Shown here: piece by piece, positions 13,412 to 22,819 of the stretch
Layout: each line of letters begins with the position of its first letter
Numbering within the stretch: position 1 is the first letter of the stretch
Source: Oncomelania hupensis
Lineage: Eukaryota; Mollusca; Gastropoda; Littorinimorpha; Pomatiopsidae
Assembly (NCBI GenBank): GCA_036898135.1
Contig: CM072525.1
Span: forward strand, 51,474,299 to 51,538,298
Length of the DNA: 64,000 bases
Reading direction: 5' to 3'
Notes under the pieces: model-generated
What the model was told of the DNA's origin: nothing
What the model saw: only the letters and a program-made list of their open reading frames with translations
The model's database searches: none
Position numbers and translations under genes: made by a program

Positions 13412-16400
13412 TCAAAGTTCCAACAGTTCTTCGCTGTCAAAGCTGTCGTCGGTCATAGCTGCTGTTGCTGCATGTACAGTCTCTGGCGGCCTCTCCACGT
13501 ACAGCTTAAGGAGGTTGGCGTGGTATATTTTGGAATGCTGGCCGACCTTCACCTTGTAGTCGTTGATCCCCACCCCGGTCTCCACTTCGTACGGGCCTTT
13601 CCACTGCATCATCAACTTATTGTGATCAGTAGGTAGCAGCACCAGCACTTTGTTGCCAGGTTTAAACTTCCTGTTCACAGCCCTACGATCGTAGTAGTGC
13701 TTTCCACAGTCTTGGGACTTCTTCAGGTTTTCTCTGGCTATCTCGAGAGTCTGCTCCAGCTTCTCCCGTAGCTCAAACACGTACTGGTAGCTGTTCTTCA
13801 CCTCTGGGGTGTCTACTTCTTTCGTCCACAGTTCTTTTAGGATGTGCATCGGCCCTCGGATGGTTCTTCCGTACAGCAGCTCGAACGGAGAGAAGCCGGT
13901 GGACTCCTGCGGTACTTCTCTGTAGGCGAAAAGTAAGGCGTTGATGTAGCGATGCCATTGTCTGGGCTGCTCGCTGCACAGTTTCTTCAAGGTGGACTTC
14001 AACGTAGCATTGAACTTTTCGACAAGCCCGTTGCACATTGGATGGTAGGGTGTCGTAGTTAAATGCCGGATGCTCAGCAGTCTGTTGACCTCCTTCATGC
14101 AGTCAGAGACGAACTGCGTCCCGAGGTCTGTCAGAATTTCTTCAGGCACTCCAAGTCTACTGAACATGACCACTAGTGCCTCTGCTACAGATTCAGTGTC
14201 AATCTTCTTCAGTGGCACTGCTTCTGGGTACCGAGTCGCATAGTCCACTAAAGTCAGTACCCATCGATGACCTTCTTCACTCGGAGGTCTTATTTCGCCG
14301 ATTAAGTCTAAGGCCACCCTCTTGAAAGGTCGGTCGATCAGAGGCATCCTCTGCATAGGCACTTTCGGGACCCTTCCTCGAGGTATGGTCTTCTGGCAAA
14401 TGTCACATGATCGGCAGAAACGGCTGACGTCCGCATGCAGTCCTGGCCAGTAGAATACCGCCTGGATTCTGTCCGACGTCTTCTTGATACCTAGGTGACC
14501 TCCCATGATTGAGTCATGCGCTACTTCCATCACCTGGCGCCTTAGGGGTAACGGTACCAATACTTGACGTAGTGGTTTCCCTCCGTTGACCCTCGGGTGC
14601 TGGAAGATTCGATACAGGATCTTGGCCTTCACCTCAAAATAGACCGTGCCACTGCCCTTGGTCACGTGGTCTTGGCGGTTCCTGTACTTGTTTAAAGTGC
14701 TATCAGCTTCCTGGAGCTGGATCAGCTTATCTCTGTCCACGATGGCAGCTTTAGAGTTGTCGGCGACCTTCAGTGGCGTAGACGTCTTGTCTCTCTTGGC
14801 CTGGGCCCTGGTAGTAACGGCACCGACGATCTCTGGTCGGCAGGGCTGAGCCGGAGTAGCCACATTGTCCCGTAGCAGCTCTGTAAGGTCTCCATCGGGA
14901 AATGGCAATGGATCCTCCTCCACAACTTCGACGTGTTGAGTTGAGGCAGGACTCCACTCTGGATCGGGGTCGTCGGGTCGTCTCGCGCCGTCGATATTCC
15001 CGATCATCAAATCGTACAGCGGCTTCTTCAGGCAAACCGCTTCGACTTCGCCTATGTAGAAAGGGGTGTTGACATGAATTTTCGCAACTGGCGCTTTCAA
15101 ACATTTGCTGTCGGCCATAAGTGTCCATTTAGAATCGCCAGTGAACTGTTCTTTAGCGATTAGGTCTTCTCTGACAATGACCCCACTGCAGCCAGAGTCT
15201 CTTAAAACAGTCACTTCATGATTTCCGACGCGTCCCTTGGAAACAGGCATGTTCTGTACGGTCACAGCTGCGCTGGCGACGACGGGGATGGATTTTCCGT
15301 TGGCAAGGAGAAGTTGGCCATCGGTCATGCACTCTTGCACGTCCGCAGGGGTAGCTGTGCGCTCGGTCTCACTCGGAAGAATGACGCTCCCGCCGCACAC
15401 TTGATGGTCAGATCTACTGGTTTGCCGTTGATTGGAGAAACGTCTCTGTCGGTTGCCCACCGCTGCATTGTCCGTACTGCTCCGCTGTCCGCTACTTTTG
15501 TTTTGAGGACAGTTAGCCGCCCTGTGGTCTGTAGCGTTGCAGGTGAAACAGCCTCTTGAATGCCCTTCCCTGGGAGGAGGCGTGGAGTCCGTCTGTCTCT
15601 GGCTCGTCTGACTTCCCTGGATCTGGTTCCCATGGTTTCCAGTCTTCTGAAAATGTTTCGTTGCGCTGGGTGGCCCCAGGGTCTTCCCATGAGCGATGAG
15701 ATATCTTTCAGCAGCCTCAGTCACATCTTTAAGCGTCTGCAGCTTTTGTTCTTCTAAGTGGGTCGCTAGGTCCTTGTGACAGGCATTGAGAAATTGTTCC
15801 TTCACGATCAGGTCATGGAGACTGTCGTAAGACTTCGTTTCGCCTGATAACTCCACCCACTTGTGTAGATATGACGACAGGCGCTCCACAAACTGCTTTG
15901 GCGTCTCGTCTGACTTAGGCCGGCATTCACGGAAGCGTTTACGGTAGCCCTTCTCTGTAAAGTTGTAGCACTGCAATAGGGCCTCTTTCAAGGCGTCGTA
16001 GTTTTTGGCGTCATCGTTCGACAGTCTGGTGTAAACTTCGAGCGCTTGCCCTGTCAAAAGTGCACTTAGTCGAATCGCCCAGTCTCGAGGTTGCCAATTG
16101 GAGCTTTCGGCGAACCTTTCGAATCTCGCCAGATAGCTGTCGATCTGGTCCTTCCCGTCGACGAATGCTGGCAATTTTGGAGCTTTGTTGTCACTGATAA
16201 CTTGTGGCGCATTCTGCTGTTGCTGGATACGCGCCATTTCTAGCTGGAACTCAAGACGCTTCAGCTCGAATTCTCTGTCTTTTTCTTGCCGCTGCTGTTC
16301 AATTTCTAGACGCTTCTGTTCTAATTCTCTTTCTTCACGGCGACGCTGCTCTTCTAATTCTCGTTCTTCACGGCGACGCTGCTCTTCTACTTCTAGACGC

Positions 16401-16540
16401 TTCTGTTCTAGTTCTATTTCTTTTTCTAGACGCTTCTCTTCCAATTCTCTTTCTCGTATTCTCTCCTGAGACTTGACGTACTCCGTCAGCTGCTTGCCTT
16501 TTAGATTCAGTTCAACCCCTTTCTGCCAGAAGTCAGCCAT
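13412..16540 (-). CDS. Gag-protease-integrase polyprotein, Gmr1-like Ty3/gypsy
   Basis: An uninterrupted 1042-codon frame. Residues about 25-110 are a strongly charged Glu/Arg/Gln coiled coil. Residues about 120-285 are the capsid-like gag region. A CCHC zinc knuckle follows (C331, C334, H339, C344), which would bind RNA. An aspartic protease follows with D448-S-G and the downstream LMIG motif (about 511). There is no RT between protease and integrase. The integrase starts directly with a HHCC zinc domain (H675, H682, C712, C715) and a DDE core (D745, D805, E841, so DX35E). A WKGPYEV GPY/F module lies near residue 975. Catalytic residues look intact. The ATG at 16540 lies about 530 bp inside the 5' LTR. 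Gag and integrase could be functional, but without RT the element needs a helper. Confidence 0.88.
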   Translation of the reverse strand: MADFWQKGVELNLKGKQLTEYVKSQERIRERELEEKRLEKEIELEQKRLEVEEQRRREERELEEQRRREERELEQKRLEIEQQRQEKDREFELKRLEFQLEMARIQQQQNAPQVISDNKAPKLPAFVDGKDQIDSYLARFERFAESSNWQPRDWAIRLSALLTGQALEVYTRLSNDDAKNYDALKEALLQCYNFTEKGYRKRFRECRPKSDETPKQFVERLSSYLHKWVELSGETKSYDSLHDLIVKEQFLNACHKDLATHLEEQKLQTLKDVTEAAERYLIAHGKTLGPPSATKHFQKTGNHGNQIQGSQTSQRQTDSTPPPREGHSRGCFTCNATDHRAANCPQNKSSGQRSSTDNAAVGNRQRRFSNQRQTSRSDHQVCGGSVILPSETERTATPADVQECMTDGQLLLANGKSIPVVASAAVTVQNMPVSKGRVGNHEVTVLRDSGCSGVIVREDLIAKEQFTGDSKWTLMADSKCLKAPVAKIHVNTPFYIGEVEAVCLKKPLYDLMIGNIDGARRPDDPDPEWSPASTQHVEVVEEDPLPFPDGDLTELLRDNVATPAQPCRPEIVGAVTTRAQAKRDKTSTPLKVADNSKAAIVDRDKLIQLQEADSTLNKYRNRQDHVTKGSGTVYFEVKAKILYRIFQHPRVNGGKPLRQVLVPLPLRRQVMEVAHDSIMGGHLGIKKTSDRIQAVFYWPGLHADVSRFCRSCDICQKTIPRGRVPKVPMQRMPLIDRPFKRVALDLIGEIRPPSEEGHRWVLTLVDYATRYPEAVPLKKIDTESVAEALVVMFSRLGVPEEILTDLGTQFVSDCMKEVNRLLSIRHLTTTPYHPMCNGLVEKFNATLKSTLKKLCSEQPRQWHRYINALLFAYREVPQESTGFSPFELLYGRTIRGPMHILKELWTKEVDTPEVKNSYQYVFELREKLEQTLEIARENLKKSQDCGKHYYDRRAVNRKFKPGNKVLVLLPTDHNKLMMQWKGPYEVETGVGINDYKVKVGQHSKIYHANLLKLYVERPPETVHAATAAMTDDSFDSEELLEL

Positions 16541-17039
16541 CTTGATGCTTCTGGAAAGTTCTTTTCAAGAAAGTTCTTGACTGTAGAGTTCTTTTTCTGG
16601 AAAGTTCTTGACTGTGCTGTACCTTTCTAGACTGTTCTAGAACAGCACGCTTTCTGCAGTAGCGCTGATGCTTGTTACTAGTCGCCTTCGCTGACGCAGG
16701 CCCCGCTGTCCTCGTCGTATGCGACGCTGCACCACGCTGGTGTTGATGTACACGCTCCTGTGCTGAAGTAGACGCGACGTCCGCTCGACGCTCGCTGTAA
16801 CACTGGCGATGTAGCTCCGAGACTGTCCCTCGACGTAGTCTTACGGCAGCTACGTAGTCCCGATCTGTTGTTCGCTCACGAAGCAACTCTTCAGCGACTA
16901 CACGCCCTTGCAGTCAACCCGAACCTATCGGTGATGTAGTCCCAGTATGTTGGCCCCTCTCGACGCAACTCGTTGGCGGCTACCCTCGATGACTGCCTCT
17001 CGTAACGTTGACTCGCTTGTAGCAGTTGAACCCTTGGCT

Positions 17040-17069
17040 ATGGCGTGAATCGCGGCTTGACCCCCAAAA
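17040..17069 (-). other. Primer-binding region next to 5' LTR
   Basis: Directly after the 5' LTR the minus strand reads TTTTGGGGGTCAAGCC. TGGGGGTC would pair with a tRNA ending GACCCCCA. The tRNA species cannot be named from this alone. Confidence 0.5.
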
Positions 17070-17679
17070 TGTTACACTCAGTTTGATGATGGTGTTTTCT
17101 ATCAGTATCTGATTCAGCCCCGATGCTTGAATTCCTGATAGTTGTGTAACTCAGATTCGTTTATTCACACAGCCCGTCCAAACAGCATACAAGTCACAAA
17201 GTCGACGTATGAAGTTTTCCACTTTTATTCAGCACACATCAACAACTGCATACAATTCTCAATTCAACTCAACAACTTTCACAGCAACTTTCCAAATCAC
17301 TATCAACAACTTTACTCTCTCAACAGCAACTCTGCACACGATTAAATAACCTCTCTCTTTTCCGGAAAGATTTCGTACATGGTAGAAATGACGTACTGCC
17401 ACCAATCGAATAAAAGATCGTCATCACTGACTTACGTCATACATTATTATTTCTCCTTCTGGAACGACCTCTTGCTTCCACATGTATCGGGAAATTTCTA
17501 TAGAAAGTAAACACTCAGATCCAGAAACTTCTACAGTAATATCGACCAAAGCAAACTATCAACGTTATACAAAGCCTCTCCTATCAACAATGCAAACTCA
17601 AATCAAAGGTAAATAAACTCCATTATTGAATACTTTGCAAATCGAAACGATTAGATCTATCGTACACGCTTGAGACGTA
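17070..17679 (-). repeat. 5' LTR, inner part (610 of 635 bp)
   Basis: Matches 12046-12655 apart from one base. The remaining 25 bp of the LTR lie at 22820-22844, on the other side of the Harbinger insertion. Confidence 0.93.
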
Positions 17680-17696
17680 AGGGCTGTTTCCTTTTG
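17680..17696 (+). repeat. Harbinger left terminal inverted repeat
   Basis: AGGGCTGTTTCCTTTTG, followed by CGACACGA-type subterminal repeats to about 17740. Confidence 0.88.
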
Positions 17697-17844
17697 TACG
17701 ACACGATGCGACACGACACGACAAAACTCAGCTGCGATTATTCGGATGCGAATACTCGGACGACAAAATCGTGTTGCGTGTTTCCATTACATGCGATAAA
17801 TCGGCCCGACAAAAAATAAACCCCGCGCTTTTTTTGTTTACAAA

Positions 17845-19559
17845 ATGGCACCGGTTGCTTCCAAGATTGATGTGCTCAGTGCTTGCCACCGCGACAACAC
17901 TGTCGTGGTGGTAGCCATCGCTCTACTGGCGTTGACACAGATAAAGCCAGCGAAGAAGAAAAGAAAGCACAGATTTTGGGTTCACGAAATTCTGAAAAAA
18001 AGATTAGAACAAGGAGCTTTTCGTTTGGCTACGGAGTTAGTAATTCATGACTCTAAGTTCAAAGAATTTCTGCGCCTGACAAGGGAGCAATTTGCTGTCG
18101 TGCTGCATCTTATTGAAGGCGACCTGGAGCGAACGAGCTCTGTCAGAGTGCCCATATCTCCCCGTGAACGCTTGACGGTCTGCCTGAGGTAAGTTCTCAA
18201 TCATTAATTGTATTTAAAGAATCGATCCCGCAGTGGGGTACTGCAGCTTTTGAAATTAAAGGCCCCCCCCCCCCCCCCTTCACGAGTAGGGTGAAGAGTT
18301 TACTCTCTCCTCTCTATTGGTTCGCGCCCCCATCCCACCCCTACCCCTATATTATGACGGCTTACTGATGTCAAAAGCACATAATTATAATTATGTTAAC
18401 ATAATTATAATTATGTTGACATAATTATAATTATGTTAACATAATTATAATTATGTTGACATAATTATAATTATGTTAACATAATTATAATTATGTGCTT
18501 TTGATATCAGTAAGCCGTCATACTATATCGCCCTTCACTCCCAAACTGAAACACGCTGTCTATGCCTGTGTTTCGCATTGCCAGGCGATTCAATCTACGT
18601 TTGAATTGTTATTTGTCTGCAGATACTTGGCAACAGGGGAGAGTTACCGGTCATTAGCTTTCCAGTTCCGGATTGGTGTCACCACGGTCAGCAGGATAGT
18701 AGCGGAGGTTTGTGAGGTCTTGTGGATTCACCTCTCTCCTGATTATTTGGCAGCGCCGTCGACGAGCTACGACTGGCTCCTTGTGGCTGAGAATTTTGAG
18801 AAGAAATGGCAGTTTCCACATTGTCTCGGAAGCCTTGACGGCAAACATGTCGTCATGAAAGCCCCAGGAAATTCAGGGTCCCTGTACTTTAACTACAAGG
18901 GGACATTTTCCCTTGTACTTATGGCCCTTGTAGACGCCAATTTGCGATTTCTTGCTGTTGACATCGGCGCCTATGGCCGCAATAGCGACGGCGGTGTTTT
19001 GTCACGATCGTCGATGGGGAGGGCGTTCTCAAAGAATGCTCTCAACTTTCCTGAGGACTCGCCCTTGCCAGGTGCCCCAGGACTGGGGAAGCTGCCATAT
19101 GTCATTCTTGCCGATGAGGCGTTTCCACTGACCACATACATGATGAGACCGTTCCCTGGAAAACGTACGTCACTGGCGCAAAAGTGTTTCAACTATCGCC
19201 TCTCACGCGGCAGAAGGATCGTTGAGAACGCCTTTGGCGTGTTGGCAGCGAGGTGGCGTGTGTTCCACACGAAAATAGCAGTCCAACCAGCAACAGCACG
19301 AAGCATCGTGAAAGCAACCCTTGTGCTTCACAATATGCTTCAAGCCCAAACTACACCAGCGCAAGTCACCTGCCTCCTGGAGGAGGTGAGGGGGGTGCCC
19401 ATTCAAGGTCTGGTCAGCATTCAACGCACCGGAAACCGAGGAGCGCGCCAGGCTGTCCAGGTGAGAGAGCTCTACATGGACTACTTCACAAAGTACTGTC
19501 CGGTGCCGTGGCAGTTGAACCACGTCCAACGGGGAAGTCTTGGCCTAGACGACCAGTAG
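17845..19559 (+). CDS. PIF/Harbinger DDE transposase (HARBI1-like), 2 exons
   Basis: Exons 17845-18188 and 18623-19559 join across a GTAAGT donor and a TTTGTCTGCAG acceptor. They give a continuous 426-residue product in which R115 is completed over the junction (LTVCLR|YLATGESY). The N-terminal part carries a helix-turn-helix-like YRSLAFQFRIGVTTVSRIV segment. The DDE_Tnp_4 core follows: D187 in SLDGKHV, D237 in GRNSDGGV and E316 in VENAFGVLAARWRVF. No stop or frameshift is seen, and the length fits the family. Its role is cut-and-paste transposition through the terminal repeats, with 3-bp target duplications. It shares the element with a minus-strand MADF/BESS gene, its usual partner. The start ATG follows an A-rich TTTACAAA context. 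The intron hosts a foldback MITE. Confidence 0.93.
18257..18279 (+). repeat. Poly-C run in transposase intron
   Basis: A homopolymer C tract of about 17 within the intron, with no coding effect. Confidence 0.85.
18353..18522. mobile_element. 170-bp foldback MITE in the transposase intron
   Basis: The element begins TATGACGGCTTACTGAT and ends with its complement (one or two mismatches). CTATAT flanks it at 18347-18352 and 18523-18528. Between the arms is a tandem array of an about 22-bp palindromic unit (ACATAATTATAATTATG with alternating TTAAC and TTGAC spacers). The whole sequence can therefore fold into one long hairpin. It does not touch the splice sites. Confidence 0.8.
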
Positions 19560-19639
19560 AGCAGTTCAAATCCCAAAGCCGACCTCTCTCGTCTTGGATT
19601 CTCTATTACCACCGATCGATGGTGTGTGTGTGTGTGTGA

Positions 19640-19658
19640 GACAGAGAGAGAGATTGAC

Positions 19659-19712
<54 letters not shown>
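19640..19712 (+). repeat. (GA)n microsatellite
   Basis: GT run then interrupted GA units downstream of the transposase stop codon. Confidence 0.9.
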
Positions 19713-19725
19713 ACAGAGAGAGACC

Positions 19726-19805
19726 TATGGTGGGCGTTTCAGACGGTCACCCATCCAAGTCATAACGGTCGTGTCTAATGTTGCTTAACTTCAATTCAGC
19801 ATATA
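19726..19805 (-). mobile_element. 5S-rRNA-like SINE fragment
   Basis: The minus strand contains GAAGTTAAGCAAC and, about 25 bases later, ACTTGGATGGGTGACCGTC. These match in order and spacing the box A and box C regions of eukaryotic 5S rRNA. It resembles the central part of the hybrid SINE at 32121-32400. The 5S 5' half and a tRNA-like head are not present, so it is a fragment rather than a 5S gene. Confidence 0.65.
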
Positions 19806-19904
19806 AGTAACGTAGTGAAACCACAGGATGTTCAAGTGGGTGTGTGTGTCGGAGTGTTTTGTGTTTTTTTTTTCTTTGTCGTTTTTATTTTTTATTTTAT
19901 CACA

Positions 19905-20060
19905 ATATACTGTACCTGGCCCTGTCATTGTAGGCATCCAAAAAGCTTAGCGTCGACGCCCATCTCCAATGCTTTTGTGGCTTGGCACCCGCCCCACTAC
20001 GCTTTTCTTTTTCTTTTTTATTTCTGGTGTAGGAATCGCGAAGGGGTGTGGGGGTGGATG
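19905..20060 (-). pseudogene. Relic second copy of the MADF exon
   Basis: Minus-strand translation gives LRDSYTRNKKEKEKRSGAG, then a HWRWASTLSFL-like run and an end at a GCCAG|GTACAG donor. This parallels exon 2 of the MADF/BESS gene (21891-22050), including its donor. The acceptor side and the preceding KKKWKN segment are missing. It lies beyond the stop codon of the MADF/BESS gene, so it is probably a leftover duplicate. Confidence 0.75.
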
Positions 20061-20206
20061 GGTGTGTGCGTTTGCGACAACTCATACATGTAAGAGTACT
20101 AAGCAAAGTTCAAAGTTTTATTCAATTTCAAGTAGAGTGCATACAAAAATAAACATGAACAACATTAGCCCGAACATTGTGCACTAGGTGTCTCCATGAG
20201 TAATGT

Positions 20207-20971
20207 CTATGGCCTGTACAGTTCTGTCATTGCCATGCCATAGGCAACACTAATGGAGGCACTTTCTTCACTTGTAACAGTGCATGCAGGAACAGTCTGT
20301 GTCACTGTCAGAGGCAGGGGGGTAATGGGGATAGTGAGAGGGGTGTTCTCAGCATTGAAAAGCAGCTGTTGCACTTGGACTTGAACAAGGGCCTGAATGT
20401 TGAGAGGCAACATGCGCACTCTGGACGCGCAACTGTCGAAAAATTTATCCAAGGCGTCTCCGTGGGCATTTACTAGGTGGCTTTCAATCACCTTTTGGCT
20501 GTTGCTGTGGCCGACGAGCAAATCGTCAATCGCTTTAAATACCTTGGTGCTTTGGTTCTCTTCTCCTGTCTGCCGGCTGCGTTTGGCACCACTATGAGTC
20601 GGACCTCTCGGCTTACGGGGTGCAGGCGGTGGCATTATGGTCCTTTCGCTGCTCCTGATAAAAAAATAAGTTAATTTGTAATGTTACGTGTAAAATCATA
20701 AACAATAAATAGTGGAAAAAAGATGCGATGCAGGAGCCTGATTTGACGAGGTCCGGACACTGATTCTAACGTACCACTCAGTTTTCTGAGCGGTAGAAGC
20801 GGAATCTAATTTATAAACTGTATATTTATAAATATTGGTATATAATTATCTATTTTCTAAAGTAATGCAGTGTAAATACTAAGTGCACTTAAGTAATATC
20901 AAACTTTTGAACAATGTACAAGTACAGTGTATCCCGCCTTCACTATGGATTTAGTCATGTACCTCGCGCAC

Positions 20972-21019
<48 letters not shown>

Positions 21020-22554
21020 CAATAATAATAATGCATTTTTCCTGGGAAATTTATTCAGGTCGCCTCTTGTAAAGCGCCCGTACGTCTGGGCGCGGCCGGG
21101 ATTCAATAACCAGACCTTTGGATCTGGAGCCAGTGTGCTATGACTGTTAGTTATATCCAGGTGGATTCTATGCTGTTCTCTTTCTTGTGTGTGCGTGTCT
21201 GTGTGTGCTCTCAACCCCACCCCTACCCAGCCATCCCCCCTTCACTAGAGGCTAATTATGTTGGAACAACAACTACAAACCAAACAAGCAGTAGAAGGAG
21301 GGCGACACATTTGAGAAGTTCTAAGGTAAATGGCAAGCTACCTGTCACTAAGCGCATCAGACTCAGGCTCAACATCCTCCTCGCTGTCCTCTTGAAGCTC
21401 GATCTGGCTGCTCTGGCTGCTTAGGCTGCTATCATCGTCGATGTTGGAGTCCGTGCTGCAAAATAAAAATGTGTTCGAGTCACTGTACTGGGTGTGTGTG
21501 CATGTGTGTTGGATGAAGTGACATTTTCTTGCGGGGTTGGGAGTGGGTGGGTTGGTTAATTATTGTGGTTCGAATTGTGGGCCTACCGTACATGCAGGGA
21601 GGATATCCGAATGTCAGGTCATTTCAAAATATCTGATGCTGTCATGCGGCATTTGCTACAACACAATCCACTATGTTAAACCTTTTTTTGTCGACGCGGC
21701 ATAGGACGCGACAAACATTGTCTCCAGACTGGACCTCAGACAAAGGGTTATAAAAAAAAGACCAGTAGGGGCACGTACCCATTCACAGTAAGTGAACATC
21801 GTCAAAACCCCGCTTCGTGTTTAAGTACTAGTAGGGGTGTGCGTGTTTCTGGTTTAGTTTTACTGATTTGTCACTAAAGGCCTACTGTACCTGGCGTTGT
21901 CACTTGGGCAATCCTGGAGAAAACGGAGGGTGCCTGCCCACCTCCAAGGCTTTGGTTGTTTCGCGCCCGCCCCGCTGCGTTTTTCTTGCTCCTTTTTGTT
22001 GCGGGCGTACGTATCCCGTAGGTTCTTCCATTTTTTTTTAACGACTTCTCCTAAGGAGAAAAAAAAAGAAAAAAATTAACAGAAGGAATGTTTTGTTGTT
22101 TATTGTGTGTTGAGTACTACCATTTGTAACCATCGTGCTGTTTCCATTTTTGGTAGGCTAGAAAAGCAGAGGCAATACGATTTACCACTTGAAGCCCAAC
22201 ATCATTCAACCATATCAAATTTCGATCGAAGCATTCGTCGTTAATGATCTTCAATCTTGATTTGTAGGTCAGTTAACAGATACATTTAGCGAAAGCTTAT
22301 CAATGGAAAAGAAACAACGACCCGGCCAAAAATCTAATTTTTCAACTTCAGATCTAATCTGCGAAAATAAAGACAAATAAATACGTACCATCGATACCGT
22401 GCTTGTTGATTTGTGTTGCAATGCTAGCCCAGAAATTGGAGCAGAACTGCTGGTCTCGATGCCTGGCATCGCTGGCATCGTAGATGGCTGGCTGGCCTCG
22501 CACAGCCTCAATAATTAGTTCTATCTCTTCTGTAGAGAATGCAGTAGCCGGCAT
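20207..22554 (-). CDS. Harbinger MADF/BESS DNA-binding protein, 4 exons
   Basis: Four minus-strand exons join in phase across GT-AG introns: 22554-22389, 22050-21891, 21455-21342 and 20654-20207. They total 888 nt, or 295 residues. Exons 1-2 form a MADF (Myb/SANT-related) domain at about residues 8-105 (TEEIELIIEAV, then KKKWKNLRDTY and a WRWAGTLRFL-like end). Exon 3 is acidic and Ser-rich (about 108-146). Exon 4 has a basic segment (about 160-174) and a BESS-like motif (about 214-249, ALDKFFDSCASRV then LLF). In Harbinger elements this second protein binds DNA and helps the transposase reach the nucleus and the element ends. I chose ATG 22554 over the upstream frame because its context is CCAAAATGC and the domain begins right after it. 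All junctions are predicted, not confirmed. Confidence 0.87.
20970..21030. repeat. (AAT)n microsatellite
   Basis: About 18 AAT units with one AAAC interruption, within intron 3 of the MADF/BESS gene. Confidence 0.92.
21088..21146 (-). other. tRNA-like fragment
   Basis: The minus strand reads like the 3' part of a tRNA: an anticodon-arm-like CTCCAGATCCAAAGG, then GGTTATTGAATCCCGG resembling a B box. The 5' half is unclear. It may be a SINE head fragment. Confidence 0.4.
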
Positions 22555-22715
22555 TTTGGATGCAAAAGTATTCCAAACTCTCAAGGAAATGACGTAAAAG
22601 ACTGTGCCACGCCCATTTTGTCGCGCGAAGAAATTAGAAAATTCGCTCCAGTAGGCGAAAAAATAAATTTCGCCGACGACAGAAAAAAATTCGCTTTTCG
22701 CTTCGCGTCGCGTCG

Positions 22716-22816
22716 CCTGAAAGGAAACACCCGTTCTTTATTTCTATGATACCGATTTTTTCTTTCGCGTCGCGTCGTCTCGCTTAGCTTCGCGTCGCGC
22801 AAAAGGAAACAAGCCT
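22716..22816 (-). repeat. Harbinger right end with duplicated terminal motif
   Basis: The minus strand starts AGGCTTGTTTCCTTTTG at 22816. A second, degenerate copy (GGGTGTTTCCTTTCAGGCG) lies about 75 bp inside. Both are followed by CGACGCGACGCGAAGCG-type repeats, which are candidate binding sites for the element proteins. Confidence 0.75.
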
Positions 22817-22819
22817 GTA

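Larger units (their letters stand above)
17680..22816. mobile_element. Complete PIF/Harbinger DNA transposon, 5137 bp
   Basis: Inserted into the 5' LTR of the Gmr1-like element. The LTR sequence GTA is duplicated at 17677-17679 and 22817-22819, the 3-bp duplication typical of PIF/Harbinger. The ends are inverted repeats of 17 bp with two mismatches (AGGGCTGTTTCCTTTTG at left; AGGCTTGTTTCCTTTTG as the complement at right). GC-rich CGACACGA/CGACGCGA subterminal motifs lie inside both ends. It carries the two proteins of autonomous Harbingers on opposite strands: a DDE transposase (plus) and a MADF/BESS (Myb-like) protein (minus). Both are open after splicing. It also contains a foldback MITE, a 5S-like SINE fragment and microsatellites. 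Confidence 0.93.

Noticed and set aside
14646..16469. Plus-strand frames opposite the gag-integrase gene
   Set aside because: Shadows of the minus-strand polyprotein; low complexity opposite the coiled coil.
19726..19805. Possible 5S rRNA gene
   Set aside because: Only the 3'-half motifs are present; the 5' half and pairing ends are absent.
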